Assembly (NCBI GenBank): GCA_005889075.1
Contig: VBDQ01000029.1
Coordinates: 1 to 34,519, forward strand
Length of the DNA: 34,519 nucleotides
Direction of reading: 5' to 3'
DNA from: Chloroflexota bacterium
Lineage (GTDB): Bacteria > Chloroflexota > Limnocylindria > P2-11E
The notes beneath the pieces are model-generated. The model was not told where the DNA came from. It was given only the letters and a program-made list of their open reading frames with translations, and did not search any database. The translations under genes were made by a program, and so were the position numbers. This document shows, piece after piece, positions 25,349 to 33,665 of this stretch (position 1 is the stretch's first letter; every line of letters starts with the position of its first letter).

Positions 25349-25414
25349 ACGCGCAGTCGCCTCGCGCCGACCGAGACGTCGGCGAACCCGCTCACCGCGC
25401 AGGTCGTTCGTGCC

Positions 25415-26260
25415 GTGCTCAAGCCGCTCCCGAAGGACGCGGGCAAGGATCAGCGCGGGCGCGTTCTCATCGTCGGGGGGTCGCTTCGATACCCCGGCGC
25501 GATGCTGCTCGCCGCGCGGGCGGCGCTTCGCTGCGGCGCGGGCATCGTCACCGTCGGCGCGGGCAGATCCGTCGTGGACGCGCTCGGCGGACAGGATCCG
25601 AACGTCACCTTCTTCCCGCTCGCGGAAGCGCAGCCGGGCGTGGTCGCCACTGGCGCGGCTGCGCAGCTGCAGGCCGCGATCGGAGAGAAGGCGCGGGCGA
25701 TGCTGATCGGTCCGGGCCTCGCACATGCGCCCGGCACCGATGATTTCGTCGCGGCCGCGCTGCGCAACGCTCGATCGATCCCGACGGTCATCGACGCTGA
25801 CGGCCTGAACGCGCTCGCGCGGACCGAGTCTTGGAAAGCGCTCCTGCCGGCGAAGACGATCCTCACCCCGCACGACGGCGAGGCCGCGCGTCTTGCTGGC
25901 CGGGTCGTGCCGGCGGGAGGCGCGAGGGTCGCGTTCGCGGAGCGGCACGCGCGCGATTGGGGCGCGGTCGTCGTGTTGAAAGGGCCGGTGACGGTGGTCA
26001 GCGATGGTCGCAAGACGTACGTCCACGACCTGCCGAACCCGACGCTTGGCGTGGGCGGGTCGGGCGACGTCTTAGGCGGAGCCGTCGCCGCGTTCCTGGC
26101 CCGCGGGCTACCGCCGCTCGCGGCCGCCGCGACGGCGGTCTGGGTGCATGGCCGCGCCGGCGGGCTCCTCGCCGGCGAGATCGGCGAATCCGGCGCCCTG
26201 GCGACCGAGATCGCCGATGCGCTTCCGCGGGCGCTCCGTGAAATAGTCGAGACCGGATGA
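25415..26260 (+). CDS. nnrD: ADP/ATP-dependent NAD(P)H-hydrate dehydratase, single-domain
   Basis: The enzyme repairs hydrated NAD(P)H. The product shows RGRVLIVGGSLRYPGAMLLA, GAGIVTV, IGPGLA, VIDADGLNAL, ILTPHDGEAARL, VVLKGPVTVV and the nucleotide-binding NPTLGVGGSGDVLGG. The epimerase (YjeF_N) domain often fused to it is absent. The start is unclear: GTG 25415 is the first standard start, but upstream codons in the same frame (NPLTAQVVRA) already look like the family's LT...VR.LL start. That frame runs without a start codon back to the acpS TAA. Either an unusual start or a small change near 25349-25400 is possible. The stop overlaps alr (ATGA). Confidence 0.92.
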   Translation: MLKPLPKDAGKDQRGRVLIVGGSLRYPGAMLLAARAALRCGAGIVTVGAGRSVVDALGGQDPNVTFFPLAEAQPGVVATGAAAQLQAAIGEKARAMLIGPGLAHAPGTDDFVAAALRNARSIPTVIDADGLNALARTESWKALLPAKTILTPHDGEAARLAGRVVPAGGARVAFAERHARDWGAVVVLKGPVTVVSDGRKTYVHDLPNPTLGVGGSGDVLGGAVAAFLARGLPPLAAAATAVWVHGRAGGLLAGEIGESGALATEIADALPRALREIVETG

Positions 26261-27429
26261 CCATTCCAGAGGCCGTCCGCTCGACCGTGGCGGACGTCGA
26301 TCTCGACGCGATCGGAGCGAACCTCGCGGCCGTGCGCGCCCATGCGAACGCCGACGTCATCGCCGTGGTCAAAGCGGATGCCTACGGTCACGGCGCCGAG
26401 GCGGTCGCCGAGGCTTGCTTCGAAGCTGGAGCGGTGATGCTCGCGGTCGCGACGGTCGAGGAGGGGCTCGCCCTACGCGAGGGTGGCGTCAACGGTCCGA
26501 TTCTCGTGCTCTTCGGGCCGACCGACGCCTCCGAGGTCGGCCACGCCGTCGCGCAGGATCTAATCCTCACCGTCTGGGACCTGACACGTGCCCGCGCGGT
26601 GAGCGAGGCGGCGAGCGCCCTGAGGCGGACCACGCGGGTGCACTTCAAGGTCGACACCGGGCTCACGCGCCTCGGCGCCCCGATGTCCGAGGCGCCGACG
26701 AGGTACCGGGCGATCCGTGCGCTGCCGCACCTAGAGATCGATGGGATCTTCACGCATTTCGCAACGGCGGACGAGCCGGAGACCTCCAACGACCGAGCGC
26801 AGCTCGCCCGCTTCCGCGAGGTGGTCGGCACGCTCTCGGACCGCCCCCGGCTGGTTCATGCGGCCGCGAGCGCCGGCGTCGCCGCGTTCGGGCCGATCGA
26901 CGGGGTCAACGCGGTGCGGCCCGGGCTCGCGATCTACGGGCTTCATGCCGCTCCGCATCTGGCGAACGCGCTCCATCTGCGCCCCGCGCTCGCCTGGCGA
27001 TCGCGCATCCATCGCCTTGCCGACGTCGCCAAAGGGACGGGCGTCTCGTACGGGCACGAGTACCGGCTTCCGCGCGACGGCCGCATAGCGACGGTCCCGG
27101 TCGGCTACGGGGACGGACTCCCACGGGTTGCGGGAAAGCAGGGCCGCGTTCTCGTCCGCGGGCACCCCGTCGGTTTCGCCGGGCGCGTGTGCATGGATCT
27201 CGTCATGCTCGATGTGACCGAGATCGCTGACGTCCGGGAGGGCGACGACGTGTCGCTCATCGGCACGCAGGGCGGCATCACGCAGAGCGCAGACGATCTC
27301 GCCGCGGTCTGCGGCACCATCAGCTACGAGATCCTCACCGGGATCCGACGGCGGGTTCCTCGCCGGTATTTCCGCGGCGGCAAGCTCGTGGCCACACGCA
27401 CGCTCGCCGAGGGATACCACGCGCGGTGA
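26257..27429 (+). CDS. alr: Alanine racemase
   Basis: Alr is the PLP enzyme that makes D-alanine for peptidoglycan. The 390-residue product has VVKADAYGHGAEAVAEA with the PLP lysine Lys39, HFKVDTGLTRLG, IDGIFTHFATADEP, and GVSYGHEYRLPRDGRIATVP with Tyr265, which matches the classic catalytic tyrosine number. VPVGYGDGLPR and GRVCMDLVMLDVTE follow, and the end is CGTISYEILTGIRRRVPRRY. It starts by ATGA overlap with nnrD and its stop overlaps the next gene (GTGA). Confidence 0.97.
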   Translation: MTIPEAVRSTVADVDLDAIGANLAAVRAHANADVIAVVKADAYGHGAEAVAEACFEAGAVMLAVATVEEGLALREGGVNGPILVLFGPTDASEVGHAVAQDLILTVWDLTRARAVSEAASALRRTTRVHFKVDTGLTRLGAPMSEAPTRYRAIRALPHLEIDGIFTHFATADEPETSNDRAQLARFREVVGTLSDRPRLVHAAASAGVAAFGPIDGVNAVRPGLAIYGLHAAPHLANALHLRPALAWRSRIHRLADVAKGTGVSYGHEYRLPRDGRIATVPVGYGDGLPRVAGKQGRVLVRGHPVGFAGRVCMDLVMLDVTEIADVREGDDVSLIGTQGGITQSADDLAAVCGTISYEILTGIRRRVPRRYFRGGKLVATRTLAEGYHAR

Positions 27430-29354
27430 GGCGCTTCGCGCTGTTCATCGCGCTCGCGCTGGCGGCCGCCGCTTGCGTCCCGCCGGCAGCGAACCCGTCC
27501 GCGAGCTCCCCAGTCCCGTCGGCATCGACAAGCGGCAGCGGCGGGCCGCTGCCCTCCGCCGCGCTCGCCCTCGACATGAGCTCGATCCTGCTGTCGAAGC
27601 CGCTCCCATACGCCGACGGTTTCGCCCTCACCCGCACGGTGAGAGGGCGCGACGGCGTTCCCGCGAGGCCATTCGAGCCGGTCCGGACCACGCCGCCGAT
27701 CGAAGATGTCGGAACTGTCCACGACTTCTGGACCTACGACTTCGCGGCGAAAAAGAACGTCAAGACCACCGCGACCTTGCGGATCATCACCGAACACGCG
27801 AAGTGGTGGGTCGGCAACGACGCGGGAGTGGATCTGAACGGCCTACGCACGACCGCGACAACGTTCGAGACCAAGCTCTATCCGATCGATCGCAAGCTCT
27901 ACGGCGAGGAGTGGAACCCCGGCATCGACGCCGACCCGCGCATCAATGTGGTGATGGCGAGGATTCCCGGTGCGGCCGCGGGTTACTTCAGCGGGACGGA
28001 CGAGGAGCCTCTCTGGGTGAACGAGTTCTCCGCCGAGCGGGAGATGATCTACATCAATTCGCTCTCAGCTCGGCCCGGGACCTCGCAGCTCGATCAGGTG
28101 ATCGCTCATGAGTTCTGTCACATGATCCAGTTCAACACCCGGAAGCGGTCGGCGGTGTGGTTCAACGAGGGTCAGGCGCAGCTCTGCGAGGAAGCGAACA
28201 ACTACACGGTCGGGACGGCGCAGACCTATCTTCGTGTTCCGGACACGCAGCTCAACGATTGGTCCGACATCGAGGCGGCCGCCGCTCACTACGGCGAGGC
28301 CTACACGTTCCTCGAGTACCTGCGCCAGCAAGCCGGCGGTGAAGATCTCATCCGGGCGATGATGGCCAAGGGCATCGACACGCCGGCAGACATCGACGCT
28401 GTGCTGAAGCAGCGTGGCCAGCCGGGCCTCGAGGAGATCTTCGCAGGCTTCGTCGCCGCCAACGCGTTCATCGGCACGACCTCTGACAAGCCCTTCACCT
28501 ACCCGTCAGGTGCGCCGGCGCGGAGTCCCGCGACCGCCGCCGACGCCGATCACGCGACCACCGGCGCTCCTTTCAAGAGCACGGTGCATCAGTACGCCGC
28601 GCGATACGTCGAGCTTCCGAAGACCGCGATCCGCCTGCGTTTCGACGGCGCGACAAGCACGCGCCTCATCCCGACCGATCCGCACTCCGGCCGATCGTTC
28701 TGGTGGTCGGACAAGGGCGATGGGATGGACAGCACGCTCACGCGTGACCTCGATCTCACCTCGGCGGCGGCGCCCAAGGTGTCGTTTTGGACGTGGTTCG
28801 AGATCGAGCCTGACTATGACTACGGCTACGTGGAGGTCTCCTCCGACGGCGGGACCCACTGGACGCCGCTGCGGACCGACGCCGCGAGCACCACCGATCC
28901 CAACGGTCAGAACCTCGGCAACGGGCTCACCGGCGACTCGGGCGGCACGACCACACCGGTCTGGGAGCGACTCACGGCGGACCTTTCTGCGTACGCGGGC
29001 AAGCAGGTGAAGCTCCGGTTCGAGTACGTCACCGACGGCAACCTGAACCTCGGCGGACTCGCGATCGACGACATCGAGATCACCGGGCTTCCCGCCGACG
29101 ACGCCGAGTCCGACAACGGGTGGATCGCGTCGGGCTTCGTGCGCTCGACGAACATCGTGTCGCAGCGTTTCATCGTCCAGGTGCTGCGATTCGGCGACCG
29201 CACGACGGTCGAGCGGCACTTCGTCGACAACGGTCAGCTCACCCTCGACCTCGATTCGAGCGGTGACCGGCGTCCACCGCTGCTCGCCGTGACCGGGCTC
29301 GCCGTCCGGACCACCCAGCCGGCCCCCTTCACGGTCATCGTGGAGCAGCGATGA
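27426..29354 (+). CDS. Secreted zinc-metallopeptidase lipoprotein (immune-inhibitor-A-like)
   Basis: The 642-residue product starts with a lipoprotein-type signal: MRRF, a hydrophobic stretch, and a lipobox-like LAAAAC with Cys17, then a Ser/Pro/Ala linker. The metallopeptidase motif is HEFCHMIQF at residues 228-236, with WFNEGQAQLCEE downstream; Glu248 is a likely third zinc ligand (gluzincin-like). The C-terminal half has KVSFWTWFEIEPDYDYGYVE, SSDGGTHWTPL, LSAYAGKQVKLRFEYVTDG and GGLAIDDIEI, the beta-sandwich seen in M6/immune-inhibitor-A-type proteases. It is probably exported and anchored outside the membrane. It is coupled to alr (GTGA) and galU (ATGA), an unusual operon place for a protease. 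The substrate is unknown. Confidence 0.82.
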   Translation: MRRFALFIALALAAAACVPPAANPSASSPVPSASTSGSGGPLPSAALALDMSSILLSKPLPYADGFALTRTVRGRDGVPARPFEPVRTTPPIEDVGTVHDFWTYDFAAKKNVKTTATLRIITEHAKWWVGNDAGVDLNGLRTTATTFETKLYPIDRKLYGEEWNPGIDADPRINVVMARIPGAAAGYFSGTDEEPLWVNEFSAEREMIYINSLSARPGTSQLDQVIAHEFCHMIQFNTRKRSAVWFNEGQAQLCEEANNYTVGTAQTYLRVPDTQLNDWSDIEAAAAHYGEAYTFLEYLRQQAGGEDLIRAMMAKGIDTPADIDAVLKQRGQPGLEEIFAGFVAANAFIGTTSDKPFTYPSGAPARSPATAADADHATTGAPFKSTVHQYAARYVELPKTAIRLRFDGATSTRLIPTDPHSGRSFWWSDKGDGMDSTLTRDLDLTSAAAPKVSFWTWFEIEPDYDYGYVEVSSDGGTHWTPLRTDAASTTDPNGQNLGNGLTGDSGGTTTPVWERLTADLSAYAGKQVKLRFEYVTDGNLNLGGLAIDDIEITGLPADDAESDNGWIASGFVRSTNIVSQRFIVQVLRFGDRTTVERHFVDNGQLTLDLDSSGDRRPPLLAVTGLAVRTTQPAPFTVIVEQR

Positions 29355-30262
29355 GCGTCGCGGCGGACGGCGTGCGCCCGGTCCACTACGGCGTGATCCC
29401 AGCTGGCGGGTTGGGGACACGCTTCCTGCCGATCAGCCGGACGATCCCGAAAGAGCTCCTGCCGGTGATCGACACGCCGGTCATCGAGCTCGTCGTATCG
29501 GAGATGGCGGCCGCTGGCATCGGGCGCGTCGTCATCGTCAGCGCCCCGGGCAAGGAGAGCCTCGACGCGTACTTCCGTCCGAACGAACGCCTCGAGCGAC
29601 GCCTGGCGGTGGAGTTCCGTCAAAAGGACATCGAGCTCCTGAAGCGGCCGGAGAAGCTCGCGACCGTTCGCGTCGTCGTGCAGCAGGAAGCCAAAGGCAA
29701 CGGTCATGCGGTGTTGCAAGCGCGACCGCTGATCGGCAACGAGCCGTTCGCGATGCTCTGGGGCGACGACATCGTGCTCGGCGACACTCCGGCCGTCGCC
29801 CAGCTGATCGAGGCACGGCAACGGCTCGGCGGAGGCAGCGTCGTCGGGTGCGTGCGGATCCCGAAGGAGAAGTCCGGCGCGTACGGCGTGATCGCGGGCA
29901 CGCCGGTGGATGAGCGCACACAGCGCGTGCTTGCGATCGTCGAGAAGCCCAAGCCAGAAGACGCCCCGAGCGATCTCGCCGCGGTCCACGGCTACGTTCT
30001 CGAGCCGGAGATCTTCGAGGTTCTCGAGCGGTTAAAACCGGGGCGGGGCGGCGAGATCTGGCTGACGGATGCGGTCACTCAGATGGCACGCGAGGGTGCC
30101 CCGGTCTGGGCGGTCGAGCTCAGTGGGGTTCGTTACGACACTGGCGACCGCCTGGGCTATGTCACCGCTTTCGTCGACGCGGCCCTAGGCCGTGAGGATC
30201 TCGCGCCAGCGCTGCGGGCCCATCTACGCCAGCGTGGCTGGCGGCCGCCGGGTGACCGCTAA
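29351..30262 (+). CDS. galU: UTP-glucose-1-phosphate uridylyltransferase (GalU type)
   Basis: The enzyme makes UDP-glucose for glycolipids, teichoic or exopolysaccharides. The 303-residue product has the nucleotide motif VIPAGGLGTRFLPISRTIPK, ELLPVIDTPVIELVV, the middle segment FAMLWGDDIVLGDTP, IVEKPKPEDAPSDLAAVHGY and GGEIWLTDAV, with VRYDTGDRLGYVTAFVDAAL near the end. Length and motifs match GalU. The ATG overlaps the protease stop. It is the last gene of the nnrD-to-galU overlap chain, before a 135-nt gap. Confidence 0.95.
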   Translation: MSVAADGVRPVHYGVIPAGGLGTRFLPISRTIPKELLPVIDTPVIELVVSEMAAAGIGRVVIVSAPGKESLDAYFRPNERLERRLAVEFRQKDIELLKRPEKLATVRVVVQQEAKGNGHAVLQARPLIGNEPFAMLWGDDIVLGDTPAVAQLIEARQRLGGGSVVGCVRIPKEKSGAYGVIAGTPVDERTQRVLAIVEKPKPEDAPSDLAAVHGYVLEPEIFEVLERLKPGRGGEIWLTDAVTQMAREGAPVWAVELSGVRYDTGDRLGYVTAFVDAALGREDLAPALRAHLRQRGWRPPGDR

Positions 30263-30314
30263 TCGTCCATAGCAGCCAAAACAGGGCTCGCTCGGTCGTC
30301 GCTAGACTCAACGG

Positions 30315-30366
30315 CGCCCCCAGTCCGTACACATGGCGTCGCCATGCTTCCTTGCCGGTGGGGGCG
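30315..30366 (+). promoter_or_regulatory. Structured leader upstream of the Rpf/SLT-like gene
   Basis: In the 135-nt gap after galU, CGCCCCC (30315-30321) pairs with GGGGGCG (30360-30366) and encloses CATGGC/GCCATG (30332-30337 with 30341-30346), a perfect 6-bp hairpin with a GTC loop. TAGACT at 30303-30308 could be a -10 element, though I see no good -35. The gene start follows 31 bases later. c-di-AMP riboswitches often precede such wall-enzyme genes, but I do not see their conserved core here. Confidence 0.45.
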
Positions 30367-30397
30367 GGGAGGTCCAAGGATCGACAGGACATCGTTG

Positions 30398-31417
30398 ATG
30401 CGTGCCGCTTTGCGCCTTGGGCGCCTGGCGCTCGTGACCTGCCTCGTGGCGGGCGGCACGTTCGGCGCGCTCGCCGCGACCTCGGCGCCGACCGCCGCGG
30501 CTGCTCCCAGCCGGGCGGCCCCTGCCGCTCGCGGCCAGTCGCCGCTGGCTCAGGCACACGTCGTTCGAGTGTCCGTCGACGGCCTTACGGCGAGGTTCTC
30601 TGCGTCGGGGACGGTAGACGCTCTGCTCGCCGATCTCGGGCTGCCGCCTCGGGGCTCCGATCGGACGTCGGCGCCGCTTGACTCATTCCTACTGGCCGGC
30701 GAGCACCTCGCCTTCGACCGAGGCGTGCCGGTCACGCTCGTGGACGGCGGAACACCGACGGCCGTCCGTTCGCCCCGAGGGACCGTCGCGGAGCTCCTCG
30801 GCACGGCGCAGGTGATGCTTGGTCCCGAGGACTTCGTCGAACCCGGGCTCGACCAGATACTCGCCGCCGGGGCGACCGTCCGCGTGACCAGAGTCGCCGA
30901 TCGCGAGGAGACCCTTCGTGAGCCCTCGCCGTACACCATCCGGCTCATCACGGACGCGAGTCTCGACCGCGGCCATGAGATTGTCGTCACTCCCGGCCAA
31001 CCGGGAGAGCTGGCGAACACGTACCACGTCCGGATCATCGACGGGCGTGAGGTCGAACGGACCCTCCTCGCTTCCGAGGTGCTCGCGGCGGCGGTCGACG
31101 AGATTCGTCGGGTCGGCACCCGGCCACCGGCCGCACCCGCGGACATCGAGGCCATCATCCGGCAGGCCGCCGCGGCGAACGGCGCCGACCCCGACCAGCT
31201 ATTGCGCGTGGCGTGGTGCGAGAGCCACTACAACCCGAGCGCGTACAACGCCACGTCCGGGGCATCGGGACTCTTCCAGTTCGTACCGTCGACCTGGTCG
31301 GTGAACAGCGCGCGGGCCGGGTACGCCGGCGCGAGCCCGTTCGACCCGGTCGCCTCAGCGAATGTCGCGGCGTGGATGTTCGCGCGCGGATCGGCCAATC
31401 AGTGGACCTGCAAATAA
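30398..31417 (+). CDS. Secreted DUF348-G5-lysozyme-fold cell-wall protein (Rpf/SLT-like)
   Basis: The 339-residue product begins with a Sec signal (MRAALRLGRLALVTCLVAGG ... ALAATSAPTAAAAP). Residues ~50-165 hold two DUF348-like units (VVRVSVDGLTARFSASGTVD and VTLVDGGTPTAVRSPRGTVA). A G5-like domain follows (DRGHEIVVTPGQPGELANTY, REVERTLLASEVL). Residues ~250-339 are a lysozyme-like fold with VAWCESHYNPSAYN (Glu275 as likely catalytic acid), GASGLFQFVPSTW and a terminal Cys (QWTCK) that may pair with Cys274. This resembles YabE/RpfB proteins that cleave peptidoglycan. ATG 30398 is chosen over the track's 30344 because it opens a clean signal peptide. Confidence 0.9.
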   Translation: MRAALRLGRLALVTCLVAGGTFGALAATSAPTAAAAPSRAAPAARGQSPLAQAHVVRVSVDGLTARFSASGTVDALLADLGLPPRGSDRTSAPLDSFLLAGEHLAFDRGVPVTLVDGGTPTAVRSPRGTVAELLGTAQVMLGPEDFVEPGLDQILAAGATVRVTRVADREETLREPSPYTIRLITDASLDRGHEIVVTPGQPGELANTYHVRIIDGREVERTLLASEVLAAAVDEIRRVGTRPPAAPADIEAIIRQAAAANGADPDQLLRVAWCESHYNPSAYNATSGASGLFQFVPSTWSVNSARAGYAGASPFDPVASANVAAWMFARGSANQWTCK

Positions 31418-31439
31418 GGTGAACGACTAGCCTGACGGC

Positions 31440-32291
31440 GTGGACCTCGCCGACCCGCACGAGCTGCGCGCGACCCTTCGCCGGCACAAGATTCGCCCCG
31501 CCCGATCTCTTGGCCAGCGCTTCCTCGTGGACCGAAGTGTCCTCAGCGCGATCCTCGATGCGGCGGAGCTGCAGGCGGATGACGACGTCCTCGAGGTGGG
31601 ACCTGGGCCGGGGGTCCTGACCGCGGCGCTGGGCGAACGGGCCCGATCGGTGACCGCTGTGGAGATCGACGCCCGGATGGTCGCTCTGCTCGAGGACGAG
31701 CTCGCGGGCCGGCCGAACGTCGGAATCATCCGAGCCAATGCGCTGACGGTCGACCTGTATAGCCTCGGTCCCCGGCGACCGACTCGCATCGTGGCGAACC
31801 TGCCGTACCAGATCACGACGCCGTTGCTCGAGCGCTTCCTCGCAGATCCGCGCCGCGCGCCGCTCGTCGTGGTACTAGTACAGCGGGAGGTCGCACGACG
31901 TATCTGCGCGACGCCGCGCGACGGACGCGAGCGCGGCTACCTCTCGGTCTTTGTGCAGTCGTTCGCCGAAGCGCGGATCGTCCGCCGCGTGCCGGCCAGA
32001 GCTTTCCGGCCGTCTCCACGCGTCGAGTCGGCGGTCGTCGCCCTGCGGACGCGGGCGCGTCCCGCTTTCGCGCCCCTCGGGCAGGAGCCGTTCCTGAAGC
32101 TCGTGAGCGACGCGTTCCGGCACCGGCGCAAGCAGCTCCGTTCGGCGCTGGGACACGAGGCCGGCCTCGACCGGGAGCGCGCGGAAGCGGCCCTGCGCGA
32201 GGCGGGTATCGCCCCCGAGCGCAGGCCGGAAGAGCTCGAGCTCGACGAATGGATCGCGCTCGCACGTGCGGCCGGCACGCCCGAGGGATGA
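31440..32291 (+). CDS. rsmA: 16S rRNA (adenine-1518/1519-N6)-dimethyltransferase
   Basis: RsmA (KsgA) dimethylates two adjacent adenines in helix 45 of 16S rRNA. The 283-residue product has RPARSLGQRFLVDRSVLSAI, the SAM motif VLEVGPGPGVLTAAL, the acidic VTAVEIDARM and the catalytic NLPYQITTPLLERFL (NLPY, with Gln in the position that is often Asn/Tyr). The C-terminal part includes FRPSPRVESAVVAL and FRHRRKQLRSAL. It starts at GTG 31440, 22 bases after the wall-protein gene, and overlaps ispE (ATGA), a widespread pairing. Confidence 0.97.
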   Translation: MDLADPHELRATLRRHKIRPARSLGQRFLVDRSVLSAILDAAELQADDDVLEVGPGPGVLTAALGERARSVTAVEIDARMVALLEDELAGRPNVGIIRANALTVDLYSLGPRRPTRIVANLPYQITTPLLERFLADPRRAPLVVVLVQREVARRICATPRDGRERGYLSVFVQSFAEARIVRRVPARAFRPSPRVESAVVALRTRARPAFAPLGQEPFLKLVSDAFRHRRKQLRSALGHEAGLDRERAEAALREAGIAPERRPEELELDEWIALARAAGTPEG

Positions 32292-33148
32292 GCCGCGCGA
32301 TCGTCCTCGCGGCTCCGGCGAAGATCAATCTCACGCTCGAGGTGACCGGCCGACGAGCGGACGGTTATCACGACCTCGCGAGCGTCTTCGCGACGATCGG
32401 CCTTTGTGATCGCGTGCGTGTCGCGAAGGCACGGAGCCTCGACGTGCGGCTATCGCCGCCGCTCGCGCTCGCGCCGGGTGACGACCTCGCCAGCCGCGCT
32501 GTCCGCGCGCTTGCGGCCGCGAGCGGCCGAGACCCGGCCGCGCGCGTGCGGATCCGCAAACGCATTCCGATCGCGTCGGGGTTGGGTGGTGGCTCGAGCG
32601 ATGCCGGGGCGATCCTTCGCGCGATCAGAGTCCTTTGGCGGCTCGATGCCATCGATCTCGAGAAGATCGCCGCGACGATCGGTTCGGACGTTCCGTTCTT
32701 CGCGCGAGGCGCACCCTTCGCTCTCGTTCGCGGACGCGGCGAGAAGGTCGAGGCACTCGATGCCCCGCGCGATCAGCTGTGGGTCGTCCTCGTGCGCGTC
32801 GCCGCACGCGTCGCGACCGCTGATGTCTTCGCCGCCCATCAGGGACGTCCCTCGGACGGCTCGCGATCGGCGGCCGTCGCCAACGCGTTCCAGCGAGGTG
32901 TCGCCACGCCCGCGTTCATTCGCGCGCACCTTGTGAACGAGCTTCTCGATACGACCGAGCGGATGGTCCCCGCGATCACGCTCGCGCGTGCCTGCGCCCG
33001 CGAGCGCGGTATCGAGCTCGCCATGTCGGGAAGCGGCCCCTCGCTGTTCACCCTTGCGGACGACCGCAGGGATGCGTTGAGAAAGGCTCGGATCCTACGG
33101 CGCGCCGGGCTTCGCGCTCGTGCGGTCGTGCTCGGTGTCATTTCATGA
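32288..33148 (+). CDS. ispE: 4-diphosphocytidyl-2-C-methyl-D-erythritol kinase
   Basis: IspE phosphorylates CDP-methylerythritol in the MEP isoprenoid pathway. From ATG 32288 the 286-residue product has LAAPAKINLTLEVTGRRADG, YHDLASVF, the GHMP ATP loop IPIASGLGGGSSDAGA, IGSDVPFFARG and the third motif AMSGSGPSLFTL. The track start at 32249 lies in rsmA; the ATGA overlap and the PAKINL start support 32288. It implies isoprenoid supply by the MEP rather than the mevalonate route. Confidence 0.97.
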   Translation: MSRAIVLAAPAKINLTLEVTGRRADGYHDLASVFATIGLCDRVRVAKARSLDVRLSPPLALAPGDDLASRAVRALAAASGRDPAARVRIRKRIPIASGLGGGSSDAGAILRAIRVLWRLDAIDLEKIAATIGSDVPFFARGAPFALVRGRGEKVEALDAPRDQLWVVLVRVAARVATADVFAAHQGRPSDGSRSAAVANAFQRGVATPAFIRAHLVNELLDTTERMVPAITLARACARERGIELAMSGSGPSLFTLADDRRDALRKARILRRAGLRARAVVLGVIS

Positions 33149-33187
33149 TGGACAAGCGACCGAGGGCTGTCCCCCTACGTTTGACGT

Positions 33188-33526
33188 GTGGAATCAAAGG
33201 GCGAGCTCACGGTCCGACAGGCTGGTCAGCGCGGGGGGACGTCGACCGCGGGCAAGCATGGATCGTCTTTCTATCGTGAGATCGGACGGCGTGGCGGCCA
33301 GGCGCGAAAGGGCCAGCTCGGGCCTGAGGGATACGCGAAGCTCGGTCGCAAGGGCGGGGAAGCGCGCAAGACGCAGCTCGGCTCGCGGGGCTACGCGGAG
33401 CTTGGTCGCAAAGGCGGCGAGGCGCGTAAGTCTCAGCTCGGTAGCGAGGGCTACGCGCAGCTTGGGCGCAAGGGCGGGCGTCGCGTCGCCGAATTGATCA
33501 AGCGGGGCAAGCAGCCCGCCAAATAG
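33188..33526 (+). CDS. KGG / LEA-group-1-like hydrophilic stress protein
   Basis: The 112-residue product is very hydrophilic, rich in Gly, Arg, Lys, Gln and Glu, with no Cys and no hydrophobic segment. Residues 10-33 hold a KGG-type unit ([16 protein letters not shown]). Residues 34-93 hold three exact 20-residue repeats of the form [20 protein letters not shown], then a fourth start (RKGG). This is the motif of plant Em (LEA group 1) and of bacterial GsiB-like stress proteins, which protect against drying or osmotic stress. Role by homology of pattern only. GTG 33188 has no clear ribosome-binding site, and the gene lies 39 bases after ispE. Confidence 0.9.
   Translation: MESKGELTVRQAGQRGGTSTAGKHGSSFYREIGRRGGQARKGQLGPEGYAKLGRKGGEARKTQLGSRGYAELGRKGGEARKSQLGSEGYAQLGRKGGRRVAELIKRGKQPAK
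33287..33466 (+). repeat. Three 60-bp in-frame tandem repeats in the KGG/LEA-like gene
   Basis: Three consecutive 60-base units encode the 20-residue motifs. Each contains a variant of CAGCTCGG...GGCTACGCG...CTTGG.CGCAA.GGCGG. They are diverged at third positions and kept at protein level, so they are protein repeats, not CRISPR or a recent DNA duplication. Confidence 0.9.
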
Positions 33527-33580
33527 CCCTCGCCGCCGGGACCGAAGCGCCGCCCTCCTATCCTTTTGAGCCGTGTCCTA

Positions 33581-33651
33581 TGGGGCGTGGCCAAGTGGTA
33601 AGGCGGCGGACTTTGGATCCGCTATCCCAGGTTCGAATCCTGGCGCCCCAG
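33581..33651 (+). tRNA. trnQ: tRNA-Gln (anticodon TTG)
   Basis: The 71-nt cloverleaf has acceptor arms TGGGGCG/CGCCCCA with discriminator G, a D arm GCCAAGTGGTAAGGC, the anticodon stem GCGGA/TCCGC with loop CTTTGGA (anticodon TTG at 33613-33615), and the T arm CCAGGTTCGAATCCTGG. The 3' CCA is not encoded (CCT follows). It stands alone, 14 bases before glmU. TATCCT at about 33558 could be a -10 element. Confidence 0.97.
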
Positions 33652-33665
33652 CCTGACCGATCCGC

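Noticed and set aside
30263-30397. ydaO-type c-di-AMP riboswitch call
   Set aside because: I could not find its conserved core segments by eye. The structure is kept as a finding, but not named as this riboswitch.
33287-33466. 60-bp tandem units considered as CRISPR or minisatellite
   Set aside because: There are no spacers, and the units are in frame and conserved at protein level, so they are protein repeats.
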